DNA of 9,504 nucleotides from an uncultured Christensenellaceae bacterium. Its GTDB lineage: Bacteria > Bacillota > Clostridia > Christensenellales > Christensenellaceae. The stretch is from positions 1-9,504 of the forward strand of contig CAKSBK010000023.1 in assembly GCA_934438035.1 (NCBI GenBank), given 5' to 3'. This document shows, piece by piece, positions 6,789 through 9,504 of the stretch. Positions within the stretch are counted from its first letter, which is position 1. Each line of letters begins with the position of its first letter. Made by a program: the position numbers and the translations under genes. Below the pieces are notes generated by a model, which saw only the letters and a program-made list of their open reading frames with translations, was not told where the DNA came from and did no database searches.

Positions 6789-6842
6789 ATTTATGATAAT
6801 AAAGTTCGACATTCCGGCTCTATCCCAAAAAGGCACAACGTC

Positions 6843-7061
6843 AGGGCAAGTCCTTTTAACCCGCCGCAATTTTCATAAACGAAAATCACGGCTTGGTTTT
6901 ACGGACTGCCCCTCCTCTTCCGCCCAAAGGCACGGCGGCGCTTGCTCTAAAAAACTATCGCTTACGCTCGGTTTTTTTTACTTCGCTTGACTACCAACTT
7001 TTTTCGGCTATGCGTTCCTCTCTTCGTTCGGAACGCGTAGGCTCGAAATTTTTGTTTGCGG
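6843..7061. repeat. Structured intergenic repeat, copy B
   Basis: This is the second copy of the element at 6511-6721, offset by 339-340 nt across the shared core. It begins with a long stem-loop (6843-6912) with nested helices: GGGCA/TGCCC, GTCC/GGAC, AACC/GGTT, GCCG/CGGC and ATTTTC/GAAAAT around the loop ATAAAC. The identical 30-nt block follows at 6907-6936, then an A-tract/T-tract hairpin (about 6949-6978), then CTATGCGTTCC/GGAACGCGTAG (7008-7018 with 7030-7040), longer than in copy A and with one G-T pair. It ends 25 nt before the MFS stop and may terminate MFS transcripts from the other side. Confidence 0.75.
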
Positions 7062-7085
7062 AAAACGGGTAAATAAAACAAGAAC

Positions 7086-8285
7086 TCAGCTTTTTATTTT
7101 CAATCCTTTTCCGTCGTGCTTTAGATTGAAAACGGCGCAGGCGAGCATGGCGAGGGGAAATATAATTGCGGATAAAAGCCCCGTTGAAAGGCTGCCCCCC
7201 GCTGCGTTTGAAACCGCGCCGGCAAGAGTAGGGCCCGTCATGCAGCCGATATCACCCGCAAGCGCAAGAAGCGCAAACATGGCGGTGCCGCCGTTTTTAA
7301 AGGTGCGTGCGGCGGTGCTGAAGGTTCCCGGCCAAAGTATGCCCACAGAAAAGCCGCATAATGCGCAGGCGATAAGCCCTATTGCGGGAACGGGAATAAG
7401 CGAAATGGCAAGATATGACAATACACAGAGTATAAGGCTTAAAATAATGAAGCGGTCAAGCTGTAAGCCCTTTTCTTTTTTTGCATAGAACATTCGCGAA
7501 AGCCCCATCGCAAGCGCAAACGCCATAGGCCCCAAAATATCGCCGAGCGTTTTTGAAACGTTAAGGCCCTTTTCGGCAAAGGCGGAAGCCCATTGGCTTA
7601 CGGCCTGCTCGGAGGCACCGGCGCACAGCATCATAAAAAACAATACCCAAAATGCGCCGCTTTTAAAAAGGTCTCTTATCTTTAAGCTGCGCTCTCCCTC
7701 TTGAGCAGGCGTATTTATCGGGCAAATACTGAAGGTAAATATATTAAAAATCGGTATTAAAGCCCAAAGCGCAACAAGTATGCGCCAATGCTCCACGGAA
7801 AACGCCGCAAAAAACAACGTCGATATAAGAACTACTCCCATATGTCCGAAGCAGTAAAAGGAGTGAAGAAGGCTCATCGCCTTTTCTTTGTTTTTGGTGG
7901 GGCAGCCCTCGGTTACGGGGCTTACGAGCACTTCAATCATGCCGCCGCCGACCGCATATATAACCACACAGATTATAAGCCCCGAAAATGCAGCGGGCAT
8001 AAGCGAGGGAAGAAACGTCAGAAATATAAGCCCCGCAGCGCAGAATATATGCGCCGTAATTGCGGAGGCGCGGTAGCCTATAAAATCTATAAGCTTTGCG
8101 CAGGCGATATCCGTTAAGAGCTGAACAGCGAAATTTACTGTTATGAGCAATGTTATCTGCGAAAGCTCAAGCGAATATTCCCTTTGCAGCGTAATAAACA
8201 GCAGCGGAAGAAAGTTGTTGACAATCGCCTGAACCACATATCCCGTAAAGCAGGAAAACAGCGTTAAGTTATAATTGTTTTTCAT
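7086..8285 (-). CDS. Major facilitator superfamily transporter
   Basis: A 399-aa polytopic membrane protein with about 12 hydrophobic segments in two halves, the normal MFS length. The loop after the second segment reads AKLIDFIGYRASA, a variant of MFS motif A (G-x-x-x-D-R-x-G-R). The second half contains ASEQAVSQWASAFAEKGLNVS and GFSVGILWPGTFSTAA, seen in uncharacterised clostridial MFS proteins related to the FucP-like sugar group; the substrate cannot be named. AGAGG lies 7 nt from the ATG. The gene is divergent from an AraC-type regulator, the standard arrangement for a transporter controlled by the neighbouring regulator. Its last codons face repeat copy B. Confidence 0.92.
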   Translation of the reverse strand: MKNNYNLTLFSCFTGYVVQAIVNNFLPLLFITLQREYSLELSQITLLITVNFAVQLLTDIACAKLIDFIGYRASAITAHIFCAAGLIFLTFLPSLMPAAFSGLIICVVIYAVGGGMIEVLVSPVTEGCPTKNKEKAMSLLHSFYCFGHMGVVLISTLFFAAFSVEHWRILVALWALIPIFNIFTFSICPINTPAQEGERSLKIRDLFKSGAFWVLFFMMLCAGASEQAVSQWASAFAEKGLNVSKTLGDILGPMAFALAMGLSRMFYAKKEKGLQLDRFIILSLILCVLSYLAISLIPVPAIGLIACALCGFSVGILWPGTFSTAARTFKNGGTAMFALLALAGDIGCMTGPTLAGAVSNAAGGSLSTGLLSAIIFPLAMLACAVFNLKHDGKGLKIKS

Positions 8286-8315
8286 TACAAGCCTCTTTAT
8301 TAAATGTTCATTTGC

Positions 8316-8321
8316 ATTATA
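8316..8321 (-). promoter_or_regulatory. -10 element for the MFS gene
   Basis: The minus strand reads TATAAT at 8321-8316, 30 nt before the MFS start codon. No convincing -35 is found at 16-18 nt, which suits a promoter needing an AraC-type activator, but that is inference. Confidence 0.4.
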
Positions 8322-8342
8322 TACCTAAAATTTTAAAAATAC

Positions 8343-8372
8343 TTGCGTTATATAGCTTATTTATAGTACAAT
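8343..8372 (+). promoter_or_regulatory. SigA-type promoter of the AraC-family regulator
   Basis: TTGCGT (8343-8348) and TACAAT (8367-8372) are separated by 18 nt in an AT-rich tract, about 28 nt upstream of the start codon. AATATCACC (8370-8378) and GGCGATATT (8391-8399), an inverted repeat with one mismatch, overlap the -10 and the ribosome site and could be an operator. Confidence 0.5.
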
Positions 8373-8399
8373 ATCACCAAATTTAAAGGCGGCGATATT

Positions 8400-9293
8400 A
8401 TGAAGGTTACCAAAATCAATACCGACGAAACGTTAAGGGAGCTTATCTGCCACGGAACTCCCGGCTTTCAATTTGAATATTATATAGACGACGTTCACGC
8501 TTTTGACAAGGGCTATGTCGATTGGCATTGGCACGACGAATTTGAGTGGATGTATTTAAAAGAGGGAGAGGCGAGAGTATGCGTCGGAGGAGAGGAAATA
8601 CTTTTGTTTGTGGGCGACAGCCTTTTTATAAATTCCCGGGCGCTTCATGAAATACGCTCAAAAAACGGAGCGACGCTTCCGAACATACTTTTTTCGGGAA
8701 GCTTTATCTCTGAAGAGTTTTCCGATATTTACGAGGAATACGTTTTGCCCGTAATATCAAGCGAAAGAGAATACCTGGTTTTTAGAGGAGACGACGCTAA
8801 AAACAAGGATATTTCGGCGCAGCTTAAAAAGACGCTTTTGCTTTGCGAAAATAAAGAGGATAACAAGCTTGAGATTCATGCGCAGCTATGTCTTCTTTGG
8901 GCGGAGCTTAAAGAAAAGTATGCCGACGTTTTTTTAAAGAAAAAAAGCCGAGCGGATATGATAAAGCGTGCAAGAATGCAGAAAATGCTTACCTTTATTT
9001 ACGAAAACCATGCACGGGAAATTTCGCTTAACGATATTGCCGGGGCGGCAAAAATAAGCAAGACGGAGGCCATAAGATGCTTTACCGGAGCGTTGGGCAT
9101 GCCGCCCGTGGAATTTTTAATCGATTACCGGCTTACGCGCGCGCGTGCGCTTATTTTAAGCGGCGGAGCAGGCGTTTTGCAGGCGGCGCTTTTGTGCGGC
9201 TTTAATAACGTAAGCTATTTTATAAGGGCGTTTAAGAAAAAATATTCCGTTACTCCGGGAAAGCTTAAGCCGGTAAAAAATTTACGGCTCTGA
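8400..9293 (+). CDS. AraC-family transcriptional regulator with N-terminal cupin sensor
   Basis: A 297-aa regulator of the usual AraC length. Residues about 35-100 form a cupin ligand-sensing domain: the WHWHDEFEW stretch (42-50) and H83 are the conserved His/Glu positions of this group, and GDSLFINSRALHEI (72-85) is its second strand motif. Residues 188-290 hold the two helix-turn-helix motifs: ISLNDIAGAAKISKTEAIRCF (208-228) and a second ending in the hallmark GFNNVSYFIRAFKKKYSVTP (267-286). AAAGGCGG is 7 nt from the ATG. It is divergent from the MFS gene and likely controls it, and perhaps itself, in response to a small ligand such as a sugar. The effector is not deducible. Confidence 0.95.
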   Translation: MKVTKINTDETLRELICHGTPGFQFEYYIDDVHAFDKGYVDWHWHDEFEWMYLKEGEARVCVGGEEILLFVGDSLFINSRALHEIRSKNGATLPNILFSGSFISEEFSDIYEEYVLPVISSEREYLVFRGDDAKNKDISAQLKKTLLLCENKEDNKLEIHAQLCLLWAELKEKYADVFLKKKSRADMIKRARMQKMLTFIYENHAREISLNDIAGAAKISKTEAIRCFTGALGMPPVEFLIDYRLTRARALILSGGAGVLQAALLCGFNNVSYFIRAFKKKYSVTPGKLKPVKNLRL

Positions 9294-9315
9294 TGATTTA
9301 CGGAGGATTTTACTG

Positions 9316-9321
9316 TATAAT
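9316..9321 (+). promoter_or_regulatory. Possible -10 element for the RecD2-like gene
   Basis: TATAAT lies 22 nt before the GTG start, with no clear -35. Transcription would begin close to the strong AAGGAGGTG ribosome site at 9327-9335, giving a very short leader. Confidence 0.3.
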
Positions 9322-9342
9322 GAAGTAAGGAGGTGCGCCGGG

Positions 9343-9504
9343 GTGACGTTTGTTGAGGGAACCATAATAGATATAATATACAGAAACGAGGATAACGCAT
9401 ATACCGTTTTGGAGCTTGACCACGAGGGCGAGCTTCTCGTTTGCGTGGGCTCGATTCCTCTTTTAAGCCCGGGAGAGTACGTCCGCTTTTACGGAGCATA
9501 CACC
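9343..9504 (+). CDS. recD2: RecD2-like ATP-dependent helicase, N-terminal fragment (runs off window)
   Basis: Only the first 54 codons are present. The start is GTG at 9343, supported by a full AAGGAGGTG ribosome site ending 7 nt upstream. The peptide opens MTFVEGTIIDIIYRNEDNAY and continues TVLEL, then LLVCVGSIPLLSPGEYVRFYG. This matches the N-terminal OB-like domain of the RecD2 (RecD/TraA-type) 5'-3' helicase family, which typically reads E-G-T-V-x-x-I-I-x-R-N-E-x-N-G-Y-T-V-L and then x-V-G-x-x-P-x-L-x-x-G-E. RecD2 acts in DNA repair without RecBC in Firmicutes. The helicase motifs lie outside the window. It starts 50 nt after the AraC gene on the same strand. Confidence 0.75.
   Translation, partial: MTFVEGTIIDIIYRNEDNAYTVLELDHEGELLVCVGSIPLLSPGEYVRFYGAYT

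Larger units (their letters stand above)
6505..7085. other. 581-nt convergent intergenic region with structured repeats
   Basis: This lies between the SPOCS gene stop and the MFS gene stop. I see no credible coding sequence on either strand: the open frames here run through hairpins and repeats and lack ribosome sites. It holds a terminator (6531-6558), two diverged copies of a structured repeat (6511-6721 and 6843-7061) and a separate terminator-like hairpin (6769-6788) in the spacer between them. The spacer itself (6722-6842) shows nothing else recognisable. Confidence 0.8.

Noticed and set aside
6712..6990. Open frame of 92 codons on the plus strand spanning the gap and copy B
   Set aside because: It crosses a terminator-like hairpin and a structured repeat, has no ribosome site, and its peptide shows no domain-like pattern.
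6505..7085. CRISPR array or transposon
   Set aside because: There are only two diverged copies, no regular short spacers, no cas genes, no transposase and no target-site duplication.
7788..8117. Plus-strand open frame of 109 codons inside the MFS gene
   Set aside because: It is the complement of a well-supported 12-segment transporter and has no ribosome site or domain signal.
9294..9342. Small coding gene or terminator between the AraC gene and the helicase
   Set aside because: The 49 nt contain a -10-like TATAAT and the ribosome site of the next gene, but no start-to-stop frame of note and no hairpin.

Overview
The window looks like chromosome of an endospore-forming member of the Firmicutes (class Clostridia) with moderate GC. 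The evidence is a textbook spo0A, a SPOCS-domain spore-coat assembly protein, strong AAGGAGG-type ribosome binding sites and short intergenic gaps. No phage, insertion sequence, CRISPR, tRNA or rRNA is visible. A finer placement (for example a gut Oscillospirales/Christensenellales relative) is only an impression.

Layout. Positions 1-187 are non-coding and hold a dense DnaA-box cluster: two perfect boxes and three near-perfect ones, some in tandem at exact 9-nt spacing. A consensus Spo0A box sits between two inverted boxes, and an approximately 84% AT tract follows. This is the most striking part of the window, a candidate replication origin or other DnaA-binding locus that Spo0A could also read, right beside spo0A itself. 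spo0A follows on the minus strand (188-961), separated by an intrinsic terminator from a minus-strand operon encoding an ABC-2 exporter: ATPase (3255-4190), permease (2538-3248) and GldG-like auxiliary protein (1096-2541). The ATPase has lost canonical residues in its signature motif and H-loop.

Divergent from that operon are two plus-strand genes 10 nt apart: a two-domain protein of unknown function (4329-5048) and a SipL-like protein with three SPOCS repeats and an apparently degenerate C-terminal LysM (5059-6504). Positions 6505-7085 are a 581-nt convergent intergenic region. It contains two diverged copies of a structured repeat, each preceded by a long stem-loop whose arms differ in sequence but stay paired, plus terminator-like hairpins.

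The right part has a divergent pair, a minus-strand MFS transporter (7086-8285) and a plus-strand cupin/AraC-type regulator (8400-9293), with promoter elements between them. It probably forms a small regulated uptake or efflux unit. The window ends in the first 54 codons of a RecD2-like helicase gene (from 9343).

How it fits together: Spo0A is the master switch for sporulation, and the SPOCS protein would act later in the same programme at the forespore surface. The box cluster suggests a link between Spo0A and replication control, known from Bacillus subtilis oriC but here physically next to spo0A. The ABC/Gld operon and the MFS/AraC pair have no demonstrable link to sporulation.
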